From NCBI RefSeq assembly GCF_026586665.1, contig NZ_JAODIY010000005.1, positions 1 through 64,000 on the forward strand: 64,000 bases of DNA, written 5' to 3'. The position numbers and the translations under genes are program-made. Below, one piece after another: positions 8,285-17,404 of this stretch. Every line of letters starts with the position of its first letter. Positions within the stretch are counted from its first letter, which is position 1. This DNA comes from Halovenus rubra (GTDB lineage: Archaea; Halobacteriota; Halobacteria; Halobacteriales; Haloarculaceae). The notes under the pieces were generated by a model that saw only the letters and a program-made list of their open reading frames with translations, searched no databases and was not told where the DNA came from.

Positions 8285-8708
8285 GCGGACGCCATCCGCT
8301 ACAGGTAATTTCTCTACTTAGACTCAACGATCATAGCAGTACAAAACTATAAGCCTCTGTCTCGACTGAACCGATATCCGACTGCTCAGTGGATAGTGTC
8401 GCGCCGACCCGGTACACCCCAGCGACAGCGACACTGACTTTCTCTTTGGCTCACGATGAGTGCCAACTCTTCACGTGGGAAAGGAGCCGCCACTACTAAA
8501 TGCTAGGTAAACCGGTGCCGTCTAGCACGTTTCTGGCGCAGTTATAATAAATGCTCGTGGCGTCGCTCAGCGTAGACTCCGACAGACTCGTTTTGCGACG
8601 CTTGACAGGGCTTGTTGCCTCTCAGTGAAATCCGCGTCTAGTCATCAAACCTCTTGGGAACGCGGAATCGAAGGGCTTAATCATGGGACCCTCATCTGAG
8701 CAAAGTGC
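8285..8708. other. 424-bp intergenic region before tRNA-Pro
   Basis: No convincing gene is present on either strand. The only identifiable element is the tRNA promoter box A GCTTAATC (8675-8682). A TATA-like patch (TTATAATAAATG near 8544) is followed only by a short frame without family features. Confidence 0.5.
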
Positions 8709-8779
8709 GGGACCGTGGGGTAGCGGTATCCTCGGCGCATGGGGTGCGTCGGACCTGAGTTCGAATCTCGGCGGTCCCA
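8709..8779 (+). tRNA. tRNA-Pro (GGG)
   Basis: The acceptor stem GGGACCG (8709-8715) pairs with CGGTCCC (8772-8778), with discriminator A. The anticodon stem GGCGC/GCGTC encloses loop ATGGGGT, so the anticodon is GGG. The T-arm is CTGAG-TTCGAAT-CTCGG. There is no intron and no encoded CCA. A box A GCTTAATC lies about 30 nt upstream, and an A-run then T4 follow the gene. Confidence 0.95.
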
Positions 8780-8794
8780 TAAAAAATTTTACAA

Positions 8795-8830
8795 GACGCC
8801 CACACCCGGAGCCTTGGGTGTGCGAGCGTC
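8795..8830. other. stem-loop downstream of tRNA-Pro
   Basis: A 7-bp stem CACACCC (8801-8807) / GGGTGTG (8816-8822) is extended by an outer GACG (8795-8798) / CGTC (8827-8830) stem. It lies just past the tRNA and before the 3' end of the convergent kinase gene. It may be part of a bidirectional terminator or a small RNA; the sequence alone does not decide. Confidence 0.35.
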
Positions 8831-8981
8831 CAAATTCCTGACCGCTTCGAGACGGAAATAAGTCGGTCTTTAAATACCGATGACCCGGTTCTCGCGTTCA
8901 AGTAGCTTCGACTTCTCACAGAGCTGTGTCGACGTGACCGCTGGCCGTTCTCACCGACTACGTTCGTCTGGGAACATCATC

Positions 8982-10712
8982 CTACAGCTCTTCTTTGCCG
9001 TCATCTTCGGCCAGCGGAAGTCGGACTTTCACTCGTGTGCCGCCCAGTTCAGTGTCGTGGGAGAACAGTAGTGTTCCACCAGATTTGTCCACCAGCATTC
9101 TGACCATCCAAAGTCCAATGCCGGACACATGCTGTAATGCGGTTTCCTCACCGGCTTCGAGCGTTGCAACTTCCGTATCGTTGATACCTGGCCCATTATC
9201 TTCGATTGTGAGGACCCCCTGCTTTGCTGTCGTCGAGACGCGGACGCGGAGCCGTATCTCATCAAGGGCTCGTTCATTATGAACCACAGCGTTGTCAAGC
9301 AACTCCCGAATCGCACGATGAATATCGATGTGTGCACGGACAGATACATCGTCTTCGAACGCAGCGTCCACGTCGACTGCCGGATACTCGCGGGTGAGAG
9401 ACTTAATTTCACCCTTGACGACGCTTGTCAGACTTCCGGGAGCAGGCTGGGTATCTGAATCGATAATATCTCGCAGATCAGTCGCCTTTTCGCTGTGTTC
9501 AAGGAGTGTGTCTGCTGTTTTGTTAATTTCACTCGTGTGTTCAGCAACCGAACTGTTGTTTTCTTGTCTCTCGATTTCCACGATGTGGCCTTTCAGAATC
9601 GTCAACTGGTTTCTGATATTGTGACGGAGCACGCGTGAGTGAATCTGCTTGAGCAGTTCGAGTTCACGTTCGCGTTCGCGAAGCTCGGTTACTTCCCGGA
9701 ACACGAACACTGACCCAGAAGTTGTTTGCCCCCGGCTGATTGGACGGACATTGAGTGAGAAATGCCGAGGTCCTGTCTCGGTATCCAGTGTCACTTCCTC
9801 GCTGCACCGTTCACCCGGTTCAACAGCAGTGAGCAGTGAGGGAAAGTCACGACAGAACGATTCAAGCGAGATTCCTGCGACGTCGGTCCCCTCAGTCCGA
9901 AAAAGGCGTCGTGCAGCCGGATTCACATCAACCACTGTCCGGTTTCCGTCGACCGCGATGACGGGATCTGCCATCGTCTCGACTGTTGTGTGGCGACTCA
10001 CCGGAACCAGCCCTAGCAGATGGTAGCGAAACAGGGCAACGCCCCACAGGACGGCACTCACCGAGAACGCCAGCGGCGTGAGGTCGACGTACATCGGAAC
10101 TGCGTCGATATTTCTGAAGATGTAGGTCTGGAGCGTTCCCGGGAACCCGATTACCCACCCCCCAAGCAACAAGGTGAGTTGGTTGCGGTGTGCGCCGTCT
10201 GCTGAGAGCATGTCGTTTGCCAGTATGACGGCTGGCGGGATGACAAGCGAGACGGTAAACAGGATAAACAAGAGATACCACGGACCAAGTTCGAATGCCC
10301 CAATTCCAGCAGGGTTTGTCGGCGTCCCCGTGGCCAGCACTAAATGATGGTCTGGGTTTGTGACGGCTAACCCGAGCGTAACAACAGGAAACACGAGCAG
10401 CAGAGCTACGACTGACTTCCGGGGCTGGACACGCCGACTCCTCGTGTATTCCCAAACGAGTAGCGGCCAACCAAATACGACGAGAAACTGGAACAGCATC
10501 CGACCCGCCGTATTCAGGTGAACAGGCATCAGTCGTGTCGGCCACGTGAGTGCTGCAAGCTGAATCGCCCAGCCAAGCGCCCCAATCTGGCAGAGCAAAA
10601 ACCCTCGTGCACCCGGCTTTTCCAGGTTTAGGCTAGCGTAGGCTGCAAGCCCAACGAGCGGTGCGGCACTGACAAGCATCAACATCGACATTGACTGTGC
10701 CGCAGTACTCAT
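8982..10712 (-). CDS. 7TM sensor histidine kinase with PAS domain
   Basis: The 576-residue membrane kinase has an N-terminal seven-helix region (about residues 10-225) of the histidine-kinase 7TM type and a PAS domain (about 230-345, with PVIAVDGNRTVVDVNPAARRLF). The H-box contains RHNIRNQ with phospho-acceptor H364, and the C-terminal HATPase has N (LLDNAVVHN), G1 (IEDNGPGI) and G2 (GIGLWMVRML) boxes. It should sense a membrane or small-molecule cue and phosphorylate a response regulator. No regulator is adjacent, so it is an orphan. Box A TTAATTAA lies upstream on the minus strand. Confidence 0.9.
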   Translation of the reverse strand: MSTAAQSMSMLMLVSAAPLVGLAAYASLNLEKPGARGFLLCQIGALGWAIQLAALTWPTRLMPVHLNTAGRMLFQFLVVFGWPLLVWEYTRSRRVQPRKSVVALLLVFPVVTLGLAVTNPDHHLVLATGTPTNPAGIGAFELGPWYLLFILFTVSLVIPPAVILANDMLSADGAHRNQLTLLLGGWVIGFPGTLQTYIFRNIDAVPMYVDLTPLAFSVSAVLWGVALFRYHLLGLVPVSRHTTVETMADPVIAVDGNRTVVDVNPAARRLFRTEGTDVAGISLESFCRDFPSLLTAVEPGERCSEEVTLDTETGPRHFSLNVRPISRGQTTSGSVFVFREVTELRERERELELLKQIHSRVLRHNIRNQLTILKGHIVEIERQENNSSVAEHTSEINKTADTLLEHSEKATDLRDIIDSDTQPAPGSLTSVVKGEIKSLTREYPAVDVDAAFEDDVSVRAHIDIHRAIRELLDNAVVHNERALDEIRLRVRVSTTAKQGVLTIEDNGPGINDTEVATLEAGEETALQHVSGIGLWMVRMLVDKSGGTLLFSHDTELGGTRVKVRLPLAEDDGKEEL

Positions 10713-11123
10713 TACATTGTTATTTGTTAACGATTAATTAAATCTATCTGTCGGGCAATAACGTGCACACTGGGAACCCACCCTCCTGTCGAATAGGACC
10801 GGACGTTCTGATTTAGGCGATAGCAGGGGCGACACTCCCTTCCTCAAGGCGTCGTTCGGTACTCAGATAGTTTCCTAATGGTTGCCATTCCCGATTTCTG
10901 GACGACACTGCAGTCCACGAAAGCGGACAAGAAGCGCAGTAGGGCGGCTACAGTGCCGTCATTGTGTTACATACATTGTTCCGTTACAGACCCACAGACC
11001 AACGTAGTTGTACCTTCTATTTACTCACTCCACTACCGACTAATACTCTCCACTACGTCTCGGCGTGGGGTACTCACTGAGGAACTGACCCAGCTCAACA
11101 ACGGTGTCGTCTGCCGGCGTCTA
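10713..11123. other. 411-bp intergenic region
   Basis: Apart from the AT-rich kinase promoter (around 10725-10745) I see no gene. Two direct copies of CTCCACTAC occur near 11026 and 11048, too short to interpret. Open frames here lack any family feature. Confidence 0.45.
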
Positions 11124-11786
11124 CTACATGTCGCCTTCGAGAACGGCATCGATGACCTTCGATTCCGCTTTCTGCAGGTGTTCACTCGCAGTCACCGGAG
11201 CACAGTCCAGTTGCGTAGCCACGTCCTCGTGGGTCCCACCCCGTGGCTGGTCGTAGTAGCCCAATTCGTGGGCGACTTTCAGAGCCTCCCGCTGTCGGTC
11301 GCTCAGGCGCGCAAGCGGCTCGTCACTGTGACCGCGAAACCGTCCGACAGATTCAATATGAATGGGGAAATCTTCCTGTGCACCGTCGTGGGTCTGCTGA
11401 AGGGCTTTGGCGGTTCCAACTGCTGTCGTGTGCATCTTCCCATTGCGGTAGATGATTGGCATTCTGAGTACGATACCTGAGGACCCGATGCTGTGAAGCA
11501 TCTCCGAGAGCTGTGTTTTCTCAGGGTTGGTGGTCAGCAACGCGAGGGTCCGGCCAGCGTCGCCATCCGCCGAGAAAATTGATTCCACTTCTGCTGTCTC
11601 TCCTACCGCCGCGACGAACCGCTCAGAGTCTCCCTCAAAGGCTATCAGCACCGTCTCACCGTCCGAATGCGCGCTGTTTACTGCAAGGACACGTACCGGC
11701 CCGACACCGTCGGTGTGGGCGAGCAGTTCGTACAGCTTTGGTGCCGACCCGGGATCGATGTCGACAGTCGCTTGAACTCGTTGCAT
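11124..11786 (-). CDS. HTH-10 (bacterio-opsin activator-like) regulator
   Basis: The 220-residue protein has the Bat-type HTH-10 domain at its C-terminus: LSDRQREALKVAHELGYYDQPRGGTHEDVATQLDCAPVTASEHLQKAE. This domain is the hallmark of a large haloarchaeal regulator family. The N-terminal 150 residues form an uncharacterised sensory region with acidic beta-rich sequence and no membrane helix. ATG 11786 opens directly on the domain. The divergent ABC exporter operon starts about 95 bp away and is a natural candidate target, but this is inference from position. Confidence 0.85.
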   Translation of the reverse strand: MQRVQATVDIDPGSAPKLYELLAHTDGVGPVRVLAVNSAHSDGETVLIAFEGDSERFVAAVGETAEVESIFSADGDAGRTLALLTTNPEKTQLSEMLHSIGSSGIVLRMPIIYRNGKMHTTAVGTAKALQQTHDGAQEDFPIHIESVGRFRGHSDEPLARLSDRQREALKVAHELGYYDQPRGGTHEDVATQLDCAPVTASEHLQKAESKVIDAVLEGDM

Positions 11787-11880
11787 TCTCTCGAAATATA
11801 CAGATTGTCATAATAAACCCTGCTTCTATACCTCACAAAATACAGAGGATGATGGGCGCGGTAGGCTGTGGTACCATCCG

Positions 11881-12921
11881 ATGTCAGACGACTCACTCCA
11901 CAACACCGAGCACGAACGGACAACAACTGAGACCGACAAGGAGGACAGCTCCCGTGCAGTCGCAGTCAAAGACCTATGGCTGACGTACGCCGATGGGACC
12001 GAGGCCGTCCAGGGACTTTCCTTAGCTATCGAGCGCGGCGAGTTTTTCGGGTTCCTCGGCCCGAACGGGGCGGGCAAGACGACGACGATCAAGATTCTGG
12101 CCACGTTGCTTGAACCAACGAGAGGTTCCGTGACCGTCAACGGTTTCGACGTGGCCAAAGAGCGGACCGCCGTTCGCGGGAGCATCGGCTACATGCCACA
12201 GGAAACCAGCGTCGACGAGGAACTTACCGCCCGCGAGAACCTTCGTTTTGCCTGTGGAGCCTATGGCGTCCCCCGTGGGGACCGGGACGACCGCATCGCA
12301 GAACTGCTCGAACTGATTGATTTGGCCGATGTGGCGGACACGCCGGCCGCGCAGTTCTCCGGTGGGATGAAAAAGCGACTCGATGCAGCCACCGCGCTCG
12401 TTCACGACCCACAGTTAGTGTTTCTCGACGAACCGACGACGGGGCTAGACCCGAAGGCACGGAACCGACTCTGGGACTACTTCCAACGTATCAACGATGC
12501 GGGAACAACGATTTTCCTCACGACCCAGTATCTGGAGGAGGCTGACGCGCTCTGTGACCGACTGTCTGTCATACGTGATGGGTCCATTGTCGCCGACGGT
12601 TCGCCCAAAGAACTGAAACGCCGGGTTGGCGGCGAAACCCTGAAACTGGAAATCGAGAGCGGGTCAGATGTGGTCGACCGCGCTTGCAAAATCAGCCGCC
12701 AGAGCGACCTGTTCGAAGCGGACGCGACGGTTGAGACTACCGGCGAGACGGTCAGAATCACGACCCGCCGGGCAAGAGAACAGGGTTCGAAACTACTGGT
12801 CAAGTTACAGGAATCCGATATCACCGTCACTGGCTTCGATATCGAGGAGACCACATTAGACGACGTGTTCCTCGCTATCGCAGACGAGTCGGTTGCGGAG
12901 CTAGAAGGGGGGCACGCGTGA
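11881..12921 (+). CDS. ABC-2 type exporter, ATP-binding protein (DrrA-like)
   Basis: The 346-residue ATPase has the Walker A motif GPNGAGKTT (residues 60-68), ABC signature QFSGGMKKR (from about 158), Walker B LVFLDEPTTGLD, and a C-terminal DUF4162-type extension (about 240-340), as in daunorubicin-resistance ATPases. An acidic 30-residue N-terminal tail precedes the domain. Its stop overlaps the start of the permease gene (12918-12921), so the two form one transport unit. The exported substrate (drug, lipid or other hydrophobic compound) is unknown. The HTH-10 regulator is divergent and may control it. Confidence 0.9.
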   Translation: MSDDSLHNTEHERTTTETDKEDSSRAVAVKDLWLTYADGTEAVQGLSLAIERGEFFGFLGPNGAGKTTTIKILATLLEPTRGSVTVNGFDVAKERTAVRGSIGYMPQETSVDEELTARENLRFACGAYGVPRGDRDDRIAELLELIDLADVADTPAAQFSGGMKKRLDAATALVHDPQLVFLDEPTTGLDPKARNRLWDYFQRINDAGTTIFLTTQYLEEADALCDRLSVIRDGSIVADGSPKELKRRVGGETLKLEIESGSDVVDRACKISRQSDLFEADATVETTGETVRITTRRAREQGSKLLVKLQESDITVTGFDIEETTLDDVFLAIADESVAELEGGHA

Positions 12922-13769
12922 GCACGCCCGAAGCCGGTACCCGGTCGGGCAACTCGTTGGTGAGTGACACCCTCGTCAACTTCACCCGGTGGAACCGAAA
13001 GTTACTCCGGAACCCGACTTCGTTCTTGCTGGAGATTGTCGTCGCCGTCTTCTCACTGTTGTTGTTCTCGGCGGTGTTCGGTGAAGTCGGGGCGTTCGCG
13101 CTCCAGCAGGCCGGATACGTCGGTATTGACTACATCACCTTCCTGTTGCCAGCGGTCCTCATGCAGGCGACAATGGGGTCATCGTTCAACTCAGGTATCG
13201 GTCTCGTCAAGGACCTCGACAGCGGGATGTTCGAGAAAACGGTCGTTACGCCTATGAGTGCAACGGCGGTATTCAGCGGCAAGGCCGTCTCGGAACTGCT
13301 CCGTATCGTGGTTCAACTTGTCATCATCCTCGGCCTCGCAACGGTGCTTGGGGCCTCAATCGATCTGGGCATCAGTGGTGCCCTTGGTATCATCGCTGTC
13401 TGTCTGTTGGTTGGCCTGTTGTTCATGTCTATCGCCAACATCGTTGGTCTACTGGCCCGTGACGAGGAGGCGCTGAACGCCGCCTCGATGTTGTTTATGT
13501 TCCCGTTACTGTTCCTCTCACCGGCGTTTATACCGCTGTCTTCGGACATTGAACTGCTAGCGACTTTCAACCCGGTCACCTATGGCGTCGACGCCATCCG
13601 TGCCCTAATTGTGGGCGAAGATGTAATGACCGTCCTAACGGTGACGCGGTTTGGCGGGCTGTTGAACACACTCGTCCCGGCCGTCGGCATCCTCTTGGCG
13701 ATGAACTTTGTTTTCGGGAGTCTCGCCGTCTGGCTTCTGGGCCGGGCATCCAGTACCGAGGGCCAGTAG
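12918..13769 (+). CDS. ABC-2 type exporter, permease (DrrB-like)
   Basis: The 283-residue protein has six membrane helices in the ABC-2 arrangement: an amphipathic N-terminus (LVNFTRWNRKLLRNPTSF), then helices starting at about 35, 75, 125, 160, 185 and 250. It includes the family-typical FEKTVVTPMSATAVFSGK and FNPVTYGVDAIRALI segments. It starts with GTG inside the stop codon of the ATPase gene (GTGAG context), so translation is likely coupled. Together the two proteins form a homodimeric exporter of unknown substrate. Confidence 0.9.
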   Translation: MSTPEAGTRSGNSLVSDTLVNFTRWNRKLLRNPTSFLLEIVVAVFSLLLFSAVFGEVGAFALQQAGYVGIDYITFLLPAVLMQATMGSSFNSGIGLVKDLDSGMFEKTVVTPMSATAVFSGKAVSELLRIVVQLVIILGLATVLGASIDLGISGALGIIAVCLLVGLLFMSIANIVGLLARDEEALNAASMLFMFPLLFLSPAFIPLSSDIELLATFNPVTYGVDAIRALIVGEDVMTVLTVTRFGGLLNTLVPAVGILLAMNFVFGSLAVWLLGRASSTEGQ

Positions 13770-13870
13770 ACCGACAGTCCGCCGTTTCGGTAGTTCACAA
13801 CTGACTGCCAGCGCTGTATGTGGTTCAACAAAGAGAGTAAATAGAGGGGGTTGAACGCGTGTGGGCAGCG

Positions 13871-14836
13871 TTAGCTGTGGATACCCATCGCCTCAATTTG
13901 CTCTTGATAGCGGTTCCGAATCGTTACTTCGGTAACCTGAGCGACATCGGCGACTTCGCGCTGTGTTTTCTTTTCATTACACAGTAGCGAGGCAGCATAG
14001 ATAGCGGCAGCAGCGTATCCGGTGGGTGATTTTCCGGAAAGAAGCCCTTTTTCGGCGGTTGTTTCGATGATTTCGTTCGCCTTAGACTGTACCTCTTCGG
14101 ACAGATTTAGTTCGGAACAGAAGCGTGGAACGTACTTTTTTGGGTCGACTGGCTCCATCTCCAGGCCCAGTTCCTGTGAGATATACCGGTAGGTTCGGCC
14201 AATCTCTTTTCGCTCGACGCGTGAGACGTCGGAGATTTCTTCGAGGCTTCGAGGAATGCCTTCTTTCCGGCAGGCGGCATACAGCGCACTTGTAGCCACG
14301 CCCTCGATAGAGCGGCCACGGATGAGGTCATCTTTCAACGCACGTCGATAGATGACTGAGGCAACCTCTCGCACTGACCGGGGAACACCGAGGGCAGAGG
14401 CCATCCGGTCAATTTCGGAGAGTGCAAACTGGAGGTTTCGCTCCCCTGCATCTTTCGTCCGGATGCGTTCTTGCCACTTGCGCAGTCGATGCATCTGGCT
14501 TCGCTTTTTCGAGGAGATAGAACGACCGTAGGCGTCCTTGTCTTTCCAATCGATAGTCGTGGTCAACCCCTTATCATGCATCGTCTGGGTCGTCGGTGCG
14601 CCGACTCGCGACTTTTCTTGTCGCTCTTGATGATTGAAGGCTCGCCACTCTGGGCCTGGGTCAATACTGCCTTCCTCCACGACGAGGCCACAGTCATCAC
14701 AGATGAGTTCCCCACGGTCAGAACTCTTGACTAGGCTCTCCGAGCCACACTCCGGACAGTCCTGTACATCTTCGGACTCGTCCTGTTCAGTCGTAGATTC
14801 ACGCTCGCGCTCCCGCTGGCGGCTGGACCGTGTCAT
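13871..14836 (-). CDS. tfb: transcription initiation factor TFB
   Basis: The 321-residue general transcription factor bridges TBP and RNA polymerase. It has a charged Arg/Glu-rich N-terminus, a zinc ribbon (C27, C30, C46, C49), a B-finger/linker ([19 protein letters not shown]), and two cyclin-like repeats (about 130-215 and 225-315). The C-terminal repeat ends with a helix-turn-helix ([23 protein letters not shown]) that reads the BRE. Haloarchaea carry several TFBs, so this may be one of several paralogues. It is divergent from rnhA. The AT-rich spacer contains box-A-like sequence (TTATGATAC on the minus strand) close upstream. Confidence 0.95.
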   Translation of the reverse strand: MTRSSRQRERERESTTEQDESEDVQDCPECGSESLVKSSDRGELICDDCGLVVEEGSIDPGPEWRAFNHQERQEKSRVGAPTTQTMHDKGLTTTIDWKDKDAYGRSISSKKRSQMHRLRKWQERIRTKDAGERNLQFALSEIDRMASALGVPRSVREVASVIYRRALKDDLIRGRSIEGVATSALYAACRKEGIPRSLEEISDVSRVERKEIGRTYRYISQELGLEMEPVDPKKYVPRFCSELNLSEEVQSKANEIIETTAEKGLLSGKSPTGYAAAAIYAASLLCNEKKTQREVADVAQVTEVTIRNRYQEQIEAMGIHS

Positions 14837-15011
14837 CGCATTTTTATAGTAGTATCATAAGCATACTTAACGCTTGTGCCGGTATCTGTTGTTTCACATA
14901 AAACATGATATATAGATATACTGTGTGTGGTGCCTATTTCGCTTCTTTGAGCGTCTGTGCCAACACAGAACCGAAACGTATACAATCAGTTCGATGCTGA
15001 GGCAAGTGTCA

Positions 15012-15605
15012 ATGGCCGTCATCGAGTGTGACCCAGATAAAGCGCGCCAGCGGCTAGAATCAGCAGGTGTTGAGACAGAACCCGGTAACACCGAACACGA
15101 GCGCTGGCGTGCAGATGTGGACGGGGCGACAGCTGTCGCGTACGACGGTAAAGTTGTTATCCAAGGGGGTGACAGCGCTCGGCTGGAAGGCTTGCTTCGG
15201 GAAGATAGTGGCCGTGTGCATGTCTATTTCGACGGCGCCTCACGGGGGAATCCGGGGCCTGCATCTATTGGTTGGGTTCTCATCACAGGAGATGGAATCG
15301 CCACAGAAGGTAGCAAACGCATCTCCGACACGACAAACAACCAGGCTGAGTACGCTGGGCTCGTTCATTCCCTTGAGGTAGCCGATGCCTACGGATTTGA
15401 GGAGGTCGAAATCCGCAGCGACTCTGAACTCGTTGTCAAGCAAATTCACGGCGAGTACAACGTCAACAGTCCCGACCTCCGAAAGCTACGGGTCCGTGCG
15501 ATAGAACTACTCGACGGTTTCGACTCGTGGTCGCTCACACACGTTCCGCGCGAACTAAACGAACGCGCCGACAAACTCGCAAATGAGGCGTTCGAAGATG
15601 GGTAA
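15012..15605 (+). CDS. rnhA: ribonuclease HI
   Basis: The 197-residue enzyme cleaves RNA in RNA-DNA hybrids. The four catalytic acids are visible: D74 (FDGASRGNPG), E113 (NQAEYAGL), D137 (SDSELVVKQ) and D187 (RADKLANEA). An N-terminal domain of about 65 residues, seen in haloarchaeal versions, precedes the catalytic core and may contact substrate. ATG 15012 begins the conserved N-terminus (MAVIECDPDKARQ). A box-A-like GTATACAAT lies about 30 nt upstream. The next gene starts before the rnhA stop, so the two are translationally coupled. Confidence 0.92.
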   Translation: MAVIECDPDKARQRLESAGVETEPGNTEHERWRADVDGATAVAYDGKVVIQGGDSARLEGLLREDSGRVHVYFDGASRGNPGPASIGWVLITGDGIATEGSKRISDTTNNQAEYAGLVHSLEVADAYGFEEVEIRSDSELVVKQIHGEYNVNSPDLRKLRVRAIELLDGFDSWSLTHVPRELNERADKLANEAFEDG

Positions 15606-16200
15606 TGACCACGACGATGCCGGCACGCGGGACGAACAGCCACTCCCCGAGGATGTCGTCGACCAAGCAGAACAGCTCACACGCTGGGCGCGTGAGGCTG
15701 TCGACGATAAAGAAATTGCTGCCTATCGTGAGGAGCGCGAGAAATTACTCGCCGAACACGAGTACCGAGCGCGAATCCGGGAGGAAGAAAACGACGTGCT
15801 CGTACTGTACCCCGACGAATGGCTCGAAGATGGTGTCGTTCAACTTTCTGTCGTTGAGAACCTCGACCGAGGTATTGAGCGCCCACTCGAAGGCCCCGGC
15901 GACGGTGACCAGTGGGACACAATCGAGAACCATAACCGTGAGATTGCCGAGCGCGTCAAGGCTGAACACGGCGAGGTCCATGGAGCCAATGCTCACGCAC
16001 TCGCTGATTTCGCGAGCAACCACTACGCGAAACGTATCGAGCAGGTGACGGGCAACGAGTTACAGGAGTTTGCCAAAGAGTACTTCCCACGCAATGCATG
16101 GCCGAGTGATGACCAGCAGGCTGTTCTCGATGCCTCTCTCGAATATGTCTTCGAGTGTGTGAATACGGAACCGCCAACGTGGCGGTCAGAATCAGCCTAG
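15598..16200 (+). CDS. rnhA-linked hypothetical protein (DUF7108-like)
   Basis: The 200-residue acidic, helical protein has no recognised catalytic motif. It contains a charged coiled stretch (KEIAAYREEREKLLAEHEYRARIREEE), a central beta part (DVLVLYPDEWLEDGVVQL), and a helical C-terminus ending in NAWPSDDQQAVLDASLEYVFECVN. The ATG at 15598 overlaps the rnhA TAA, which suggests a joint function with RNase HI. I recall such proteins next to rnhA in other haloarchaea. Its stop overlaps the stop of the convergent padR gene by the palindrome CTAG. A role in RNA-DNA hybrid processing is inference. Confidence 0.75.
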   Translation: MGNDHDDAGTRDEQPLPEDVVDQAEQLTRWAREAVDDKEIAAYREEREKLLAEHEYRARIREEENDVLVLYPDEWLEDGVVQLSVVENLDRGIERPLEGPGDGDQWDTIENHNREIAERVKAEHGEVHGANAHALADFASNHYAKRIEQVTGNELQEFAKEYFPRNAWPSDDQQAVLDASLEYVFECVNTEPPTWRSESA

Positions 16201-16556
16201 TTCGACTGCTGGACAATCTCTTCGATATCGCCTGCACGCTCCTCGTCAGTGACAAGGCGTTCGAACGACCATTCGAGCTGGTCGAGAAGTGTCTCGTATC
16301 CTTCGTCAGTCAACGCATACTGGTTCGTCCGCTTGTCGAGCTCGCTCTTTTCGACAAGACCGAGTTCGACGAGGTCGTCGAGGTTTGGGTATAGGCGACC
16401 GTGGTTTACTTCAGAGTCGTAGTACGATTCGAGTTCACGCTTGATAGCCAGTCCGTATCGGGGCTCCTCGGCTAGAATTGTCAAGATATTCTGCTGGAAC
16501 GCAGTCAATTCACTTGCGATACCCGGCGTGTCAGCAACTGCTTGTGCCTCTGACAT
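16197..16556 (-). CDS. PadR family transcriptional regulator
   Basis: The 119-residue protein has the PadR winged helix: LTAFQQNILTILAEEPRYGLAIKRELESYY, followed by the wing GRLYPNLDDLVELGLVEKSE and ALTDEGYETL. A short C-terminal dimerisation helix (LLDQLEWSFERLVTDEE) makes it a small PadR type. PadR proteins are usually autoregulated repressors released by small molecules. A clean inverted repeat (16592-16606) lies just upstream of its box A, which fits autoregulation. The target effector is unknown. Confidence 0.88.
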   Translation of the reverse strand: MSEAQAVADTPGIASELTAFQQNILTILAEEPRYGLAIKRELESYYDSEVNHGRLYPNLDDLVELGLVEKSELDKRTNQYALTDEGYETLLDQLEWSFERLVTDEERAGDIEEIVQQSN

Positions 16557-16577
16557 ACCTGTCCGAAAGGAATGTCT

Positions 16578-16606
16578 ATATTTAACTGTTGGTAAACTAC
16601 GTTTAC
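16578..16606 (-). promoter_or_regulatory. padR promoter with palindromic candidate operator
   Basis: The minus-strand box A (GTTAAATATAG, around 16578-16588) sits about 22-32 nt before the padR ATG. Directly upstream is GTAAAC-TAC-GTTTAC (arms 16592-16597 and 16601-16606), a perfect 6-bp inverted repeat over the expected BRE. A dimeric winged-helix repressor bound there would block TFB/TBP. Confidence 0.5.
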
Positions 16607-16768
16607 GTTGTCAGAAGTTAATCGCAACACAGTAGCACAATAGTGATGCATCTGTTTCGGTGATTACCTGTTCATCACCGAACCGGCTGCGAACCCGGAC
16701 CGTGTGCCTACGCATCGTAACAACTCATACCGAAAGTAGTTTTTGACCGAGGTGCGCACCGACAGGTG

Positions 16769-17302
16769 ATGGTGAACCTCTGGGAAGACCTCGAAACGGG
16801 ACCGAACCCACCTGAGGAGATATACGCAGTGGTTGAGTGCTTGAAAGGCGAGCGGAACAAATACGAATACGACAAGGACATCCCCGGTGTGATGCTGGAC
16901 CGGGTCCTTCACAGTAACGTCCACTACCCATCGGACTACGGGTTTATCCCGCAGTCATACTACGACGACGAGGACCCCTTCGACGTACTCGTTCTCGTTG
17001 AAGACCAGACGTTCCCGGGCTGTGTTATCGAAGCTCGTCCGGTCGCGTTGATGAAGATGGACGACGACGGCGAGCAAGATGACAAAGTTATCGCCGTCCC
17101 GAGCGAGGACCCCCGGTACGACCATATTGAGGACCTCGAAGACATCCCACAACAGACGCTGGACGAGATTGACGAGTTCTTCGCGACATACAAGAACCTC
17201 GAAGAAGGCAAAGAGGTTGAAACATTGGGCTGGGAGGACCGTCAGGCTGCTTTCGACGCAATCGAACATGCCCAAGACCTCTACGAAGAACACTTCGAGT
17301 AA
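16769..17302 (+). CDS. ppa: inorganic pyrophosphatase (family I)
   Basis: The 177-residue soluble enzyme hydrolyses pyrophosphate and so drives biosynthesis. Visible signatures are ECLKGERNKYEYDKDIPG (substrate lysine and glutamate), HYPSDYGFIPQSYYDDEDPFDVLVL (the metal-binding aspartate motif), and EDPRYDHIEDLEDIP. ATG 16769 is chosen; GTG 16766 directly before it would add one residue. A T-run at about 17370-17377 serves as terminator between this gene and convergent hisB. Confidence 0.95.
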   Translation: MVNLWEDLETGPNPPEEIYAVVECLKGERNKYEYDKDIPGVMLDRVLHSNVHYPSDYGFIPQSYYDDEDPFDVLVLVEDQTFPGCVIEARPVALMKMDDDGEQDDKVIAVPSEDPRYDHIEDLEDIPQQTLDEIDEFFATYKNLEEGKEVETLGWEDRQAAFDAIEHAQDLYEEHFE

Positions 17303-17404
17303 ATTGAGTACAGGTCGGCTGTCTATGGGCGGGTACCCGACGCCACCGGCAGCGACCAAATAAGCCAATCGTTTTTTTAGAGGTCAGAAGACGCTCCCGA
17401 GAGC

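Noticed and set aside
10878-11480. Open frame crossing the HTH-10 gene on the opposite strand
   Set aside because: No promoter or family feature, and the reverse frame is a well-defined regulator.
15605-16048. Frame overlapping the rnhA-linked gene
   Set aside because: Ser/Thr/Arg-rich shadow; the 15598 frame has an acidic haloarchaeal protein and a good overlap with rnhA.
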